Shown piece after piece: positions 7,366 through 15,036 of a stretch of DNA of 23,618 nucleotides (its first letter is position 1; each line of letters starts with the position of its first letter). The position numbers and the translations under genes are program-made. The notes below the pieces were generated by a model. It saw only the letters and a program-made list of their open reading frames with translations. It did no database searches and was not told where the DNA came from. The stretch comes from Candidatus Levybacteria bacterium RIFCSPLOWO2_01_FULL_39_10 (GTDB lineage: Bacteria; Patescibacteriota; Microgenomatia; Levybacterales; UBA12049): NCBI GenBank assembly GCA_001782515.1, contig MFOV01000015.1, positions 8,522-32,139 on the forward strand, given 5' to 3'.

Positions 7366-7416
7366 ATTTGGAAGTCGCAATTTACAATTTAAAATTTACT
7401 ATTTCAAATCTCCGAT

Positions 7417-7445
7417 ATTATAACAAATCAGCCTCAAAAGGGCAA
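7417..7445 (-). promoter_or_regulatory. Putative sigma-70 promoter for infA-rpmJ-rpsM operon
   Basis: Minus strand: -35 TTGCCC (7440-7445), a 17-nt spacer, and a perfect -10 TATAAT (7417-7422) preceded by TG at the extended -10 position. The predicted start is near 7410, giving a 5' UTR of roughly 115 nt before infA. It lies in the only long gap between map and infA. Confidence 0.6.
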
Positions 7446-7572
7446 TAGATTCAGAATACTCAGATACTACTCAGATTATCAGACGGGTCAGAGGCTCGGA
7501 GCGTCAGATTTCTGATTTTCTGATACTCAGATTCACCGACTCGCTGAGTTTTCTGAGCTTTCCGAAAATAAA
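7446..7572. repeat. TCAGA/TCTGA-rich spacer between map and infA
   Basis: A 127-nt stretch dense in TCAGA and its complement TCTGA (about a dozen occurrences), including CTCAG-AAAA-CTCAG and TCAGAAATCTGA on the minus strand. Many small alternative hairpins are possible. No open reading frame of interest is seen. Function unknown; it may end map transcripts or be degenerate spacer DNA. Confidence 0.45.
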
Positions 7573-8352
7573 CTATGCTGTAAGTATCATGGGTTCTTTA
7601 TCTGTTATAGCAACAGTTCGCTCAAAAAGACCTGATATTGAACCATCTTTTGATGCTATTGTCCATCCATCTTTATCTAAAACCACATCGTAACTACCCA
7701 TGTTATAAATTACTTCGATTGCAATAGTCATACCCGGGACAAGACGGGGCGTTTTTTCAATTTTTTTATTAAGATATCCAGGTACCTCAGGTGACTCGTG
7801 AAGACTCTTGCCTATTCCATGACCAATTAAACTCCTAACAACAGCGTATCCGCTCTTTCTTTCAACAATATCTTGGATGGTTTTTGAAATATGTCCTATG
7901 TGATTTCCCGCTACCGCAACTTTAATTGCTTCCTCAAGCGCTTTTTTACCAACTTCCAAAAACTGATCGATTTTATCTTTTTTATTGTTTGTTAGTTGTT
8001 GTTTGTTAGTTGTTGAAACGCGAAGCGTTTCTGCCATATCTGTATTAAATCCTTTGTAATAGACTCCGCAGTCAATTCCTACAACATCTCCTTCTTTTAA
8101 AACCCTTTCCGTTGGAATACCGTGAACAACTACCTCATTTGTTGATATGCACGTTGCATATTTATATCCTTTTACTCTTTTAAATGCAGGCTCTCCCCCT
8201 TTTTCCTCAATTAACCTCTCAGCCATATTTTCAATATCAAGCTCTGTCACTCCCGGTTTAATAGAACCGACTGTCTCCCAGAGAACTTGTGATAGAATTT
8301 TTCCGCCCGCTTTCATTACTTCTAAATCCTTCGGAGTTTTAATATTAGTCAT
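7573..8352 (-). CDS. map: Type I methionine aminopeptidase
   Basis: 259 residues. It removes the N-terminal methionine from nascent proteins. All five metal ligands are present: D94 (GIDCGV), D105 (NTDMAET), H178 (IGHGIGKSLHE), E213 (TIAIEVIY) and E244 (LFERTV), plus catalytic H77 and H185. The usual EHT after the last ligand is ERT here. Residues about 109-125 are an insertion coded by a perfect palindrome and a 14-bp tandem repeat (7985-8029). The gene overlaps cmk by 8 nt, continuing the adk-cmk-map string downstream of secY. Confidence 0.96.
   Translation of the reverse strand: MTNIKTPKDLEVMKAGGKILSQVLWETVGSIKPGVTELDIENMAERLIEEKGGEPAFKRVKGYKYATCISTNEVVVHGIPTERVLKEGDVVGIDCGVYYKGFNTDMAETLRVSTTNKQQLTNNKKDKIDQFLEVGKKALEEAIKVAVAGNHIGHISKTIQDIVERKSGYAVVRSLIGHGIGKSLHESPEVPGYLNKKIEKTPRLVPGMTIAIEVIYNMGSYDVVLDKDGWTIASKDGSISGLFERTVAITDKEPMILTA
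7985..8029. repeat. 14-bp tandem repeat plus palindrome inside map
   Basis: On the plus strand two consecutive copies of TTGTTTGTTAGTTG are followed by GAAACGC-GAA-GCGTTTC, a perfect 7-bp inverted repeat. Both sit in the map reading frame without breaking it and code for a Thr/Asn/Gln-rich loop after the second metal ligand. The composition matches spacer DNA more than coding DNA. Confidence 0.7.
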
Positions 8353-9028
8353 AAAATCCTTTTTCTTTTAAAATTTTAAGAACTTTTTCATATGTGTCGG
8401 AAATTTTGTCATTTGTAGTATCTACTTTAATTGAATCTTTTGCGGGAACAAGAGGCGATATACTTCTTTTTGTATCTGCTTCGTCTCTTTTGTTTATTTC
8501 TGCAAGTATATCGTCATATGGTTTTTCTATCCCTTTTTCTCTGTACTGTGCAGTCCTTCTCTTAGCTCTAATTGATGGATCTGCCACTAAAAATATCTTT
8601 ACTTGAGCCTCAGGGAATACTTTTGTTCCAATATCTCTTCCCTCAGCAATTATAATTCTCCCTTTGTTAAGTTCTTCAAATCCTATCTTCTTTTGAAGCT
8701 CAACCAAAAACTCTCGGACACTCTTATAACCTGCGACAATTGATCCTTTATTGGCAACCTCGGGTTGCTTTATTTTTTCAGTAACATCTTCTCCGTTTAA
8801 AACTATACTTTTGCCACTGAAGTCAAAATTTAAATTATGAAACACTTTTTTAACATTTTCTTCATTCTCAACATCAATTCCATTTTCTATACAGTAAAGT
8901 GCAAGACCTCTATACATTGCGCCTGTGTATAAATAAAATGCATCAAGTTTTTCTGCCAAGAGATGTGCAAGAGTTCCTTTTCCTGAAGCTACGGGTCCGT
9001 CGATTGCTAAGATGAATTTTTTACTCAT
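8345..9028 (-). CDS. cmk: Cytidylate kinase
   Basis: 227 residues, the family length. It phosphorylates CMP and dCMP with ATP. The P-loop GPVASGKGT is at residues 11-19, followed by YLYTGAMYRGLAL. The EGRDIGTKVFPEAQVKIFL segment and RRTAQYREKG (LID arginines) are typical. It overlaps adk upstream by 8 nt and map downstream by 8 nt, so the three are probably translationally coupled. Confidence 0.97.
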   Translation of the reverse strand: MSKKFILAIDGPVASGKGTLAHLLAEKLDAFYLYTGAMYRGLALYCIENGIDVENEENVKKVFHNLNFDFSGKSIVLNGEDVTEKIKQPEVANKGSIVAGYKSVREFLVELQKKIGFEELNKGRIIIAEGRDIGTKVFPEAQVKIFLVADPSIRAKRRTAQYREKGIEKPYDDILAEINKRDEADTKRSISPLVPAKDSIKVDTTNDKISDTYEKVLKILKEKGFYD

Positions 9029-9572
9029 GTGAGGAGGTCTGCTTTAACGCTTTTAAAATATCCTTACTTATTTCTTCAATCTCTTTTTCTCCGTTAATCT
9101 CAACAAGAATATGCTTTTTTCTGTAATACTCAATAACTGGTGCTGTCAACTCATGGAAAAGTTCTATTCTTTTTCTCAGTGCATGAAGTGTTTCGTCTTC
9201 TCTTTCATCTTTTCTGTATGAAAGCCGCCACAAAGCCTCCCTATCGCTCACTTTAAGATAAATTACTTTATCAATTCCGTGTTCAAATGCTTCTGCCTGT
9301 TTTGTGGTTCTTGGGAATCCATCCATAACATATCCTTTTGAATATTCAGGGCGTTTTAAATACTCGGAAACAATCTCAAGTGTTTTGCCATCAGGAATCA
9401 GAGCTCCTGATACCATAACTTCTTTGATATATCTTCCTATGGGAGTTTTTTCCTTTGCAATATCCCGGAAAATATGTCCTGTTGAAAGGTAGGGAATTCC
9501 GAGTTTTTTTGAAAGAATATTTCCCTGGGTCGATTTACCTGCGCCTTGGATTCCTATTAAAATTATCTTCAT
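9021..9572 (-). CDS. adk: Adenylate kinase, short-LID form
   Basis: 183 residues against about 215 for the long bacterial form. It interconverts ATP, AMP and ADP. The P-loop reads GIQGAGKST (residues 7-15) in place of the usual GxPGAGKGT; STGHIFRD and DGFPRT (84-89) mark the AMP side. The zinc-type LID is absent and is replaced by a short WRLSYRKDEREDET loop. A UMP/CMP-kinase-like specificity cannot be excluded, but the place after secY supports adk. Upstream is a 36-nt spacer of TTTAATAT repeats; no clear SD. Confidence 0.9.
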   Translation of the reverse strand: MKIILIGIQGAGKSTQGNILSKKLGIPYLSTGHIFRDIAKEKTPIGRYIKEVMVSGALIPDGKTLEIVSEYLKRPEYSKGYVMDGFPRTTKQAEAFEHGIDKVIYLKVSDREALWRLSYRKDEREDETLHALRKRIELFHELTAPVIEYYRKKHILVEINGEKEIEEISKDILKALKQTSSHE

Positions 9573-9608
9573 ATTTTATATTTAATATTTAATATTTAAT
9601 CTTTAATA

Positions 9609-10895
9609 TTATCTCTGATATCCTTCGTAATTTCTCATAACAAGCTGAGCCTCAAGCTGTTTTATCGTTTCCAAAACAACTGACACTACAATAAGAATTC
9701 CTGTTCCTCCAAGTATAAGATTCTGGACATTGGTAAAAAGAAGTACAATTGAGGGAAGAATCGCGATTGTCCCTAAAAACAGAGCTCCCCAAAGAGTAAT
9801 TCTCACCAAAACATAATTTAAAAACTTGGCCGTTGATGCACCCGGTCTAATGCCTGGAATAAAACCTCCGTATTTTTGGATTTCCTCAGATATTTTTTTC
9901 GGATTAAATACAACAGCTGTGTAAAAAAACGCAAATAGAACAACAAGTCCAAAGTAAACTGCGTTGTATAAAAATCCATTTGGATCAAACCAAATTGTAA
10001 TCTGCGTTGCAATTGCACTTAAGTTTTCACGCCCTGAGCTTGATAAAAATGTTGCAATAAGAGACGGCAGAAGAATAATTGAGACTGCAAAAATGATCGG
10101 AATTACTCCTGCCTGGTTAAGACGCAAGGGAAGATGCGTTGACTGATTTCCGTAAATCCTGTTGCCTCTTACTCTTCTTGCGTAGTAAACGGGAATTTGT
10201 CTGGTTGCTTCATTAACTATTACAATTGATGTAATTACAACAATTCCCAAAAGTCCGAAAATTAGTATATTTGATAGGTTCTGGGCTGTTGCTGTTGAAA
10301 CAGTCTGGATAAAAAGTACAGGAGCCCTCACTACTATTCCAGCGAAAATGAGGATTGAGATTCCGTTTCCGATTCCCCGCTCTGTAATTAGCTCTCCCAG
10401 CCATACCATAAGCATGGTTCCTGCTGTCATTGTGAGAATAAATGAGAGTATCTCAATTGGACTTTGAAGAGATACAATTCCCTGCGTTCGAAGTAACGTA
10501 AACATCCCAACAGCCTGAATTGCAGCAAGAGGAACTGTTAAATACCTTGTATATTGGTTAATTTTGCGTCTTCCGTCTTCCCCTTCTTTCTGAAGAGCTT
10601 CAAGTTTGGGAAAAACAAGAGTTGCCATCTGCATGATAATGGACGCGTTAATGTATGGATTAAGTCCTAAGGCCATCACCGAGAAATTCGAAAGTGTTCC
10701 TCCTGAGAATATATCCAGAAGCCCTAAAAACTGATTCTGAGAAAAAAGAGTTCGCAAGGAATCTACATTTACGCCACTTACGGGAATATGAGCAAATACT
10801 CTAAAAATTATAAGTATTCCTATTGTGAATAGAATCTTTTTTCTAACTTCCTCTGCTCTGAAACTGTTTTGAAATAGTCTTAAAAGATTTCCCAT
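9609..10895 (-). CDS. secY: Preprotein translocase subunit SecY
   Basis: 428 residues, the family length, with about ten hydrophobic segments. SecY forms the protein-conducting channel of the inner membrane. GLNPYINASIIMQ (77-89) of TM2, the YTRYLTVPLA segment, GERGIGNGISILI, the cytosolic YYARRVRGNRIYGNQSTHLPLRLNQAGVIPIIFA region and FIPGIRPGASTAKFL are diagnostic. It follows rplO by 8 nt, as in the spc operon of most bacteria, and adk follows after 36 nt. Confidence 0.98.
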   Translation of the reverse strand: MGNLLRLFQNSFRAEEVRKKILFTIGILIIFRVFAHIPVSGVNVDSLRTLFSQNQFLGLLDIFSGGTLSNFSVMALGLNPYINASIIMQMATLVFPKLEALQKEGEDGRRKINQYTRYLTVPLAAIQAVGMFTLLRTQGIVSLQSPIEILSFILTMTAGTMLMVWLGELITERGIGNGISILIFAGIVVRAPVLFIQTVSTATAQNLSNILIFGLLGIVVITSIVIVNEATRQIPVYYARRVRGNRIYGNQSTHLPLRLNQAGVIPIIFAVSIILLPSLIATFLSSSGRENLSAIATQITIWFDPNGFLYNAVYFGLVVLFAFFYTAVVFNPKKISEEIQKYGGFIPGIRPGASTAKFLNYVLVRITLWGALFLGTIAILPSIVLLFTNVQNLILGGTGILIVVSVVLETIKQLEAQLVMRNYEGYQR

Positions 10896-10903
10896 TTATA
10901 TAA

Positions 10904-11344
10904 TTAGTTCTCTACCTTGCCGCCGGCTTTTTCAATTTTTTTTGCTGCATTTTTTGAAATCGGAAGTTTAATAGTAAGAGCCTTCTCAATTTCCCCGTCC
11001 CCTAATATTTTAACACCAAATCGCTTAGCATCAATTTCTCTAACTATCTTGTATTTAATAAGAGAGTTAATATCAACAACCTCGTTTTTTGGCAAGGTAT
11101 TTAAATATTTAACGTTTACTATTAAGAATTTATCTTTTATCGGCTTATTTCTTCCTTTACCGCGTCTGTACGGTAGTCTTTTTGTCAAAGGGAGTGCTCC
11201 TCCTTCAAATAAAAGAGGAACTTTATTTCTAGCAAGTTGGCCTTTTGTACCCCGACCTGCGGTCTTAACTCTTCCTGAGCCGTGGCCCTGGCCAAGCCTT
11301 TTCTTGCTTTTTGATTTGATTTTCTTAAGACTACTAAGGCTCAT
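10904..11344 (-). CDS. rplO: 50S ribosomal protein L15 (uL15)
   Basis: 146 residues. uL15 is a late-assembly 23S-binding protein. The N-terminal KKRLGQGHGSGRVKTAGRGTKGQLAR and FEGGALPLTKRLPYRRG are diagnostic; the globular half ends ISKNAAKKIEKAGGKVEN. Its ATG overlaps the rpsE TAA by one base. rpmD (L30), normally between rpsE and rplO, is absent; there is no room for it. Confidence 0.97.
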   Translation of the reverse strand: MSLSSLKKIKSKSKKRLGQGHGSGRVKTAGRGTKGQLARNKVPLLFEGGALPLTKRLPYRRGKGRNKPIKDKFLIVNVKYLNTLPKNEVVDINSLIKYKIVREIDAKRFGVKILGDGEIEKALTIKLPISKNAAKKIEKAGGKVEN

Positions 11345-11838
11345 TATTTTTCTTTCCTCGCCATTTCTCTTTTATATCTTAAAGATAAAAGTCTCAGTGC
11401 TTCAATTGTTGCATAAACGTTACTTGCCTGGTTTTTGGTACCCAAAACTTTTGACGAAATGTTTGCGATTCCTGCTGCTGACACAACACTTCTTACTGCT
11501 CCTCCTGCAATAATACCTGATCCCGGAGGCGCGGGTTTAAGAATAACTTTTGCGGCTCCTAATTTAATATTGTATTCGAAAGGAATTGTTCCGTTAATGA
11601 TCGGAACCTCAATCTGGTGTTTTTTTGCAAAAGCAACTCCTTTTTTAATAGCTGAGGAGACATCCGGCGCTTTACCAAGCCCAACTCCAACTTTTCCTTT
11701 TTTGTCTCCCACAACTGCAAGGACTGAGAAGCCGATTTTATTTCCGCCTTTTGTTTTTTTGGAAACTCTATTTACCTGCACTATTTTTTCTTCAAATTCC
11801 TGTGTGTTTTCAGGAAAACTTCGTGTATTGTCTGCCAT
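11344..11838 (-). CDS. rpsE: 30S ribosomal protein S5 (uS5)
   Basis: 164 residues. uS5 lies at the mRNA entry side and influences decoding accuracy. After a 15-residue acidic N-terminus come EKIVQVNRVSKKTKGGNKIGFSVLAVVGD (RNA-binding domain), GVGLGKAPDVSSAIKKG and the C-terminal APPGSGIIAGGAVRSVVSAAGIANISSKVLGT block. It starts one base after the rplR stop and overlaps rplO by one base. Confidence 0.97.
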   Translation of the reverse strand: MADNTRSFPENTQEFEEKIVQVNRVSKKTKGGNKIGFSVLAVVGDKKGKVGVGLGKAPDVSSAIKKGVAFAKKHQIEVPIINGTIPFEYNIKLGAAKVILKPAPPGSGIIAGGAVRSVVSAAGIANISSKVLGTKNQASNVYATIEALRLLSLRYKREMARKEK

Positions 11839-11839
11839 A

Positions 11840-12187
11840 TTAGAAACTGATTCCTCCTTCCCTCAATCCTTCTGCAAAACTTTTAACTCTGCCGTGGTAT
11901 GCGTATGGGCCTCTGTCAAACACAATCTCTTCTACTTTTTTAGATTTAATGTTTTTTGCCATAAGAAGGCCAAGAGATTTTGCTTTCTCAGTTTTGGTGC
12001 CACTAACACCTTTGAGATCTTTTTCAGTTACGCTGGCAAGAGTAAGGTTCTTTGAATCATCAATTAGCTGTGCTGATATAAATTTATTGGATCTGAAAAC
12101 AGAAACTCTCGGAACTTTTTTGAATTTACGAACTTTTGTTCTTATGCGCAATTTTCTTTTTAATTTTTTATCTTTTTTGTTTTTCAT
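11840..12187 (-). CDS. rplR: 50S ribosomal protein L18 (uL18)
   Basis: 115 residues, the usual size. uL18 binds 5S rRNA together with L5. A basic N-terminus (KNKKDKKLKRKLRIRTKVRK) precedes PRVSVFRSNKFISAQLIDD, and the C-terminus has VFDRGPYAYHGRVKSFAEGLREGGISF, the family signature. It starts 5 nt after rplF and is separated from rpsE by one base. Confidence 0.97.
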   Translation of the reverse strand: MKNKKDKKLKRKLRIRTKVRKFKKVPRVSVFRSNKFISAQLIDDSKNLTLASVTEKDLKGVSGTKTEKAKSLGLLMAKNIKSKKVEEIVFDRGPYAYHGRVKSFAEGLREGGISF

Positions 12188-12192
12188 ATCTC

Positions 12193-12744
12193 TTAGGCTT
12201 GTGCCCCAATTGCTTTTGCAGCTTTTCCTACTTTTCGTCTGATATATTCATTTTGATATTTAATTCCTTTTCCTTTATACGGCTCGGGAGGGCGGATGCT
12301 TCTTACCTTTGCAGCAGTATCGCCAACATGCTGTTTGTTGATGCCTGAAACTGTAATCACATTTTCCTCAACACTAAATGTTACTTGTGGGTCTGCAGTA
12401 ATCTGAACCGGGTGTGAATAACCAACCGAGAGAGTCAGGTTATTTCCGTTTGCCTGTGCTCTGTAACCAACACCGGTCAATTCCAGCTTTTTCTCAAATC
12501 CATCTGTTACTCCTTTTATCATATTTGCAATATTTGCTCGTGTAAGACCGGACAGAGCTTTTGCACTATCTGAATCGTTTTTCCGTTCAATTGTTATTTT
12601 GTCCCCCGTTAAATTTACTGTAACTTCACTTGGAATCCTGAATACAAGTTGCCCTTTAGGTCCTTCAATATTAACCTGCCCATTAACTATCAAAACCTTA
12701 ACTCCTTCTTTTACTATTACCGGTTTTTTTGCTATTTTTGACAT
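12193..12744 (-). CDS. rplF: 50S ribosomal protein L6 (uL6)
   Basis: 183 residues, near the norm of 177-180. uL6 lies near the sarcin-ricin loop. Two repeats of the L6 fold are seen; signature segments are GLTRANIANMIKGVTDGFEKKLELTGVGYRAQ and the C-terminal SIRPPEPYKGKGIKYQNEYIRRKVGKAAK. It follows rpsH by 37 nt; the spacer has an AAGAGGTAAATATG stretch with AGAGG as a likely SD. Confidence 0.97.
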   Translation of the reverse strand: MSKIAKKPVIVKEGVKVLIVNGQVNIEGPKGQLVFRIPSEVTVNLTGDKITIERKNDSDSAKALSGLTRANIANMIKGVTDGFEKKLELTGVGYRAQANGNNLTLSVGYSHPVQITADPQVTFSVEENVITVSGINKQHVGDTAAKVRSIRPPEPYKGKGIKYQNEYIRRKVGKAAKAIGAQA

Positions 12745-12781
12745 ATTTACCTCTTGTTTTATTTATAGTGAGCTTGGGAAA

Positions 12782-13174
12782 CTACCAAACCTCAAATAAA
12801 ACTTCTCCTCCTATTCCTTTTTTCTTTGCATCTTCTCCTGTCATTACTCCCTGGTTTGTTGTAAGAACCACTATATGTTTTCCTCTTTTTTCAAGATCCG
12901 AGATTGACTTTGTTCCTTTATAGACCCTAAGAGATGGTTTTGAAACTATTTTTATATCAGTGACCACTGGCCTTCTTTTTTCATAAGCAATTGTCACCTC
13001 AATTGTTCTTCGCTCCCCTTCTTTTTTCTCTTTTATATTTTCTATAAATCCTTCTTTTTTAAGAACGAGTCCAACCTGCTTTGTAATATTGGAATAAGGC
13101 ATGTTAACAATATGGCGTCTTGCCATAGCAGAGTTTTTTATTCTTATTAGAAAATCAGATATTTGATGATTCAT
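12782..13174 (-). CDS. rpsH: 30S ribosomal protein S8 (uS8)
   Basis: 130 residues, the family length. uS8 is a primary binder of the 16S central domain and in E. coli represses the spc operon. The N-terminus QISDFLIRIKNSAMARRHIVNMPYS, KPSLRVYKGTKSI and the C-terminal VVLTTNQGVMTGEDAKKKGIGGEVLFEVW are diagnostic. A GGAG lies 9 nt before the ATG. It is separated from rpsN by 111 nt of repetitive AT-rich spacer. Confidence 0.97.
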   Translation of the reverse strand: MNHQISDFLIRIKNSAMARRHIVNMPYSNITKQVGLVLKKEGFIENIKEKKEGERRTIEVTIAYEKRRPVVTDIKIVSKPSLRVYKGTKSISDLEKRGKHIVVLTTNQGVMTGEDAKKKGIGGEVLFEVW

Positions 13175-13285
13175 AGTCGTTTTACTCCAATTTAAAATTC
13201 AAAATGCAAAATTCAAAATTATTGTTTTTATTTATATAAATATTTTTCATAACTTTTAATTTTTAAATTTAAACTTTTAACTTAT

Positions 13286-13471
13286 TTACCAACTGGATTT
13301 AACCACTCCGGGCAACTCTCCTCTCATTGCTAGTTCTCTGAAACATACTCTGCAAAGCCCGAATCTTCTCATATAAGAGCGCGATCTTCCGCAGATACTG
13401 CAGATATTCTTGTGTCTTACAGAGTATTTCTGTTTTTTCTGAAATTTAGCTATATTTGATTTTTTTGCCAC
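13286..13471 (-). CDS. rpsN: 30S ribosomal protein S14, zinc-binding type (uS14)
   Basis: 61 residues from a GTG at 13469-13471, exactly the length of type-Z S14. The product begins VAKKSNIAKFQKKQKYSVRHKN (first residue read as Met) and carries the zinc ribbon ICSICGRSRSYMRRFGLCRVCF (C-x2-C, C-x2-C), ending GELPGVVKSSW. uS14 sits in the 30S head beside S3, S13 and S19. An in-frame GTG 39 nt upstream would add 13 residues encoded by element A and is unlikely to be the start. The SD lies in element A, 69 nt before the GTG. Confidence 0.95.
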   Translation of the reverse strand: MAKKSNIAKFQKKQKYSVRHKNICSICGRSRSYMRRFGLCRVCFRELAMRGELPGVVKSSW

Positions 13472-13566
13472 GGCGTCAAAACTCGACTCTTGCGTTTCGT
13501 CCTCGCTCACGCTCAGACTTTAACTGTTACGAGTCGGTTCCTCCTTTCAAAAATCTACGATTTTTG
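13472..13566 (-). promoter_or_regulatory. Element A upstream of rpsN
   Basis: Minus strand: hairpin CAAAAATC-GTA-GATTTTTG (13548-13566), SD AAAGGAGG (13540-13547), then stem P1 pairing AACCGACTC (13531-13539) with GAGTCGAGTT (13480-13489), 9 bp with the same bulged A as in the rpsM and rpsS copies. P2 pairs GTCT with GGAC, a G-T pair replacing a G-C. Folding leaves TTGACGCC (8 nt) before the GTG start. Relative to rpsM, P1 changes GATTC/GAATC to GACTC/GAGTC, a compensated substitution. Confidence 0.7.
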
Positions 13567-13615
13567 GATAATTTTCTCTTATTTATGAATAATTTTAAAT
13601 TCTTTATCATATTTA

Positions 13616-14152
13616 CTATTGCTTCGCGAAAGGCATTCCAAGGGCCCTCAAAAGTGCTTCACCTTGTTTGTTATCCTGAGCTGTTGTAATAATGGTTACC
13701 TGGAGACTTTGGTTTTTATCTATCTTTGAAGGATCAATTTCCGGAAATACCTGAATTTCTGAAAATCCAATTGAATAATTTCCCCGTCCGTCAAATTTAC
13801 TTGTCTCAACTCCTCTGAAATCCCTAAGTCTTGGAAATACAATTGCAATAAGTTTATTTAAAAAATCATACATTCTTTTCCCTCGGAGTGTTACCATAGC
13901 ACCGATTTTATCTCCTTCTCTCAGTTTAAAAGACGCAATTGATTTTTTTGCAGCAGTAACTTTAGGTTTCTGCCCTGTGATTTGGGTCAAAATAGTCAGC
14001 GCATTATCAATGTTTTTCTTGTCAGACAAAGCGTCTTTTATTCCTGCATTTATCACTATTTTTGTAAGCTTTGGAATAGCCATATCGTTGGTAAGTGACA
14101 GCTCTTTTTTAAGCTTATTTTTAAAATCCTGACTGTTTGTTTTTGTATTCAT
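13616..14152 (-). CDS. rplE: 50S ribosomal protein L5 (uL5)
   Basis: 178 residues, the family length. uL5 binds 5S rRNA and contacts the 30S head. Diagnostic are IPKLTKIVINAGI, the GQKPKVTAAKKSIASFKLREGDKIGAMVTLRG block, the FRGVETSKFDGRGNYSIGFSEIQVFPEID region and the C-terminal LLRALGMPFAKQ. It starts 4 nt after rplX and is followed by 144 nt containing element A of rpsN. Confidence 0.97.
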   Translation of the reverse strand: MNTKTNSQDFKNKLKKELSLTNDMAIPKLTKIVINAGIKDALSDKKNIDNALTILTQITGQKPKVTAAKKSIASFKLREGDKIGAMVTLRGKRMYDFLNKLIAIVFPRLRDFRGVETSKFDGRGNYSIGFSEIQVFPEIDPSKIDKNQSLQVTIITTAQDNKQGEALLRALGMPFAKQ

Positions 14153-14156
14153 AAAT

Positions 14157-14462
14157 TTAAATCCTTTTCTTGCATTTACGGCATATTCTTACTTTTTCTT
14201 TATTGTCCATTTTGTATCCAACTCTTGTTTTCTTATGGCATTTTGGGCAAATTAGTGCAACATTTCCCGCTGGCAGGGGTTTTGTAATTTCAATAATTTC
14301 AGACGGTCTGTTCTGAACCGGTGATTTATAGTGTCTTTTGTATAAATTAGCTCCGGGCAAAAGTACCAAATTAGCCCTGGGATAAACTTTTTCAATTTTT
14401 CCCTTTTTGCCTTTGTCTTTTCCTCTTACAACAATGACTTCATCTTCTCTTTTAAGCTTCAT
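14157..14462 (-). CDS. rplX: 50S ribosomal protein L24 (uL24)
   Basis: 101 residues from the ATG at 14462. uL24 is an assembly initiator at the 23S 5' domain. The KOW motif EDEVIVVRGKDKGKKGKIEKVYPRANLVLL is at the N-terminus, followed by GANLYKRHYKSP; CPKCHKKTRVGY and ICRKCKKRI give a C-terminal Cys-x2-Cys pair. The frame stays open 66 nt upstream to a TTG inside hairpin B, but the protein family starts at MKLKREDE. AAGG about 10 nt before the ATG may serve as a weak SD. Confidence 0.95.
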   Translation of the reverse strand: MKLKREDEVIVVRGKDKGKKGKIEKVYPRANLVLLPGANLYKRHYKSPVQNRPSEIIEITKPLPAGNVALICPKCHKKTRVGYKMDNKEKVRICRKCKKRI

Positions 14463-14490
14463 ATTATACGCCTTAATGTTTTGTTTATTC

Positions 14491-14573
14491 AAGCGTGGGG
14501 AGCCGGTAAAATTTTCGAAGGACGACAAGCGAACTGCGTGTCCAAGAAAATTTTCACTGGCGACCTCAGCGCT
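14491..14573 (-). repeat. Hairpin B between rplN and rplX
   Basis: An 83-nt imperfect palindrome nearly identical to the copy before rplP. Minus-strand arms are AGCGCTGAGGTCGCCAGT-GAAAATTTTC and GAAAATTTT-ACCGGCTCCCCACGCTT, around a core CGCAGTTCGC. It fills most of the 113-nt gap and begins 2 nt after the rplN stop. Its reading frame is continuous with rplX. Possible roles are RNA control or processing, or a palindromic repeat unit. Confidence 0.75.
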
Positions 14574-14575
14574 AT

Positions 14576-14950
14576 TTATAACACCTCAATTGCCATACTT
14601 GAAATCTTCATATAGCCTCGGTCTCTAACCTCTCTTGCAATAGGCCCGAAAATTCTGGTTCCAATGGGATTCTTGTCTTTGGGATTATCAATAATAACTC
14701 CGGCATTGTCTGAAAATTTAATATATGATCCGTCCATTCTTCTGAATTCTTTCTTTGTTCGGACAAGTACTACCTTTACAATATCGCTTTCCTTAACCAT
14801 GCCCTGAGGCGTTGCTTCTTTTACAACGCAGTTTAGGACATCTCCCAGTCTTCCGAATTTTATCCTGGACGAACCCATGACTTGAATCACCATGAGTCGC
14901 CTGGCTCCTGAATTATCTGCAACATTTAAAATACTTCTGTGCTGTACCAT
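14576..14950 (-). CDS. rplN: 50S ribosomal protein L14 (uL14)
   Basis: 124 residues, the family length. uL14 lies at the subunit interface and is the binding site of the silencing factor RsfS. The N-terminus MVQHRSILNVADNSGARRLMVIQVMG, VKEATPQGMVKESDIVKVVLVRTKKE and the ARE-containing FGPIAREVRDRGYMKISSMAIEVL are diagnostic. It follows rpsQ after 86 nt of AT spacer in which AATTTCTAA-type text repeats. Confidence 0.97.
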   Translation of the reverse strand: MVQHRSILNVADNSGARRLMVIQVMGSSRIKFGRLGDVLNCVVKEATPQGMVKESDIVKVVLVRTKKEFRRMDGSYIKFSDNAGVIIDNPKDKNPIGTRIFGPIAREVRDRGYMKISSMAIEVL

Positions 14951-15036
14951 ATCCTGAAAATTTCTAAATCCTAATTTCTAATATCTAAACAAATTCCAAT
15001 TTACCAATAATAAATTTAGGTTAATTAGAAATTAGG

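Noticed and set aside
11339..11346. rpmD (L30) hidden between rpsE and rplO
   Set aside because: The two genes overlap by one base; there is no room. Loss of L30 is known in CPR bacteria.
13472..13510. Upstream GTG start for rpsN
   Set aside because: It would add 13 residues coded by element A; the GTG at 13471 gives the exact 61-residue family length.
14463..14492. Promoter TTGAAT-18-TATAAT right before rplX
   Set aside because: Transcription would start inside the coding region; likely chance in AT-rich DNA.
14463..14528. Upstream TTG start for rplX
   Set aside because: The added residues come from hairpin B, and the family starts at MKLKREDE.
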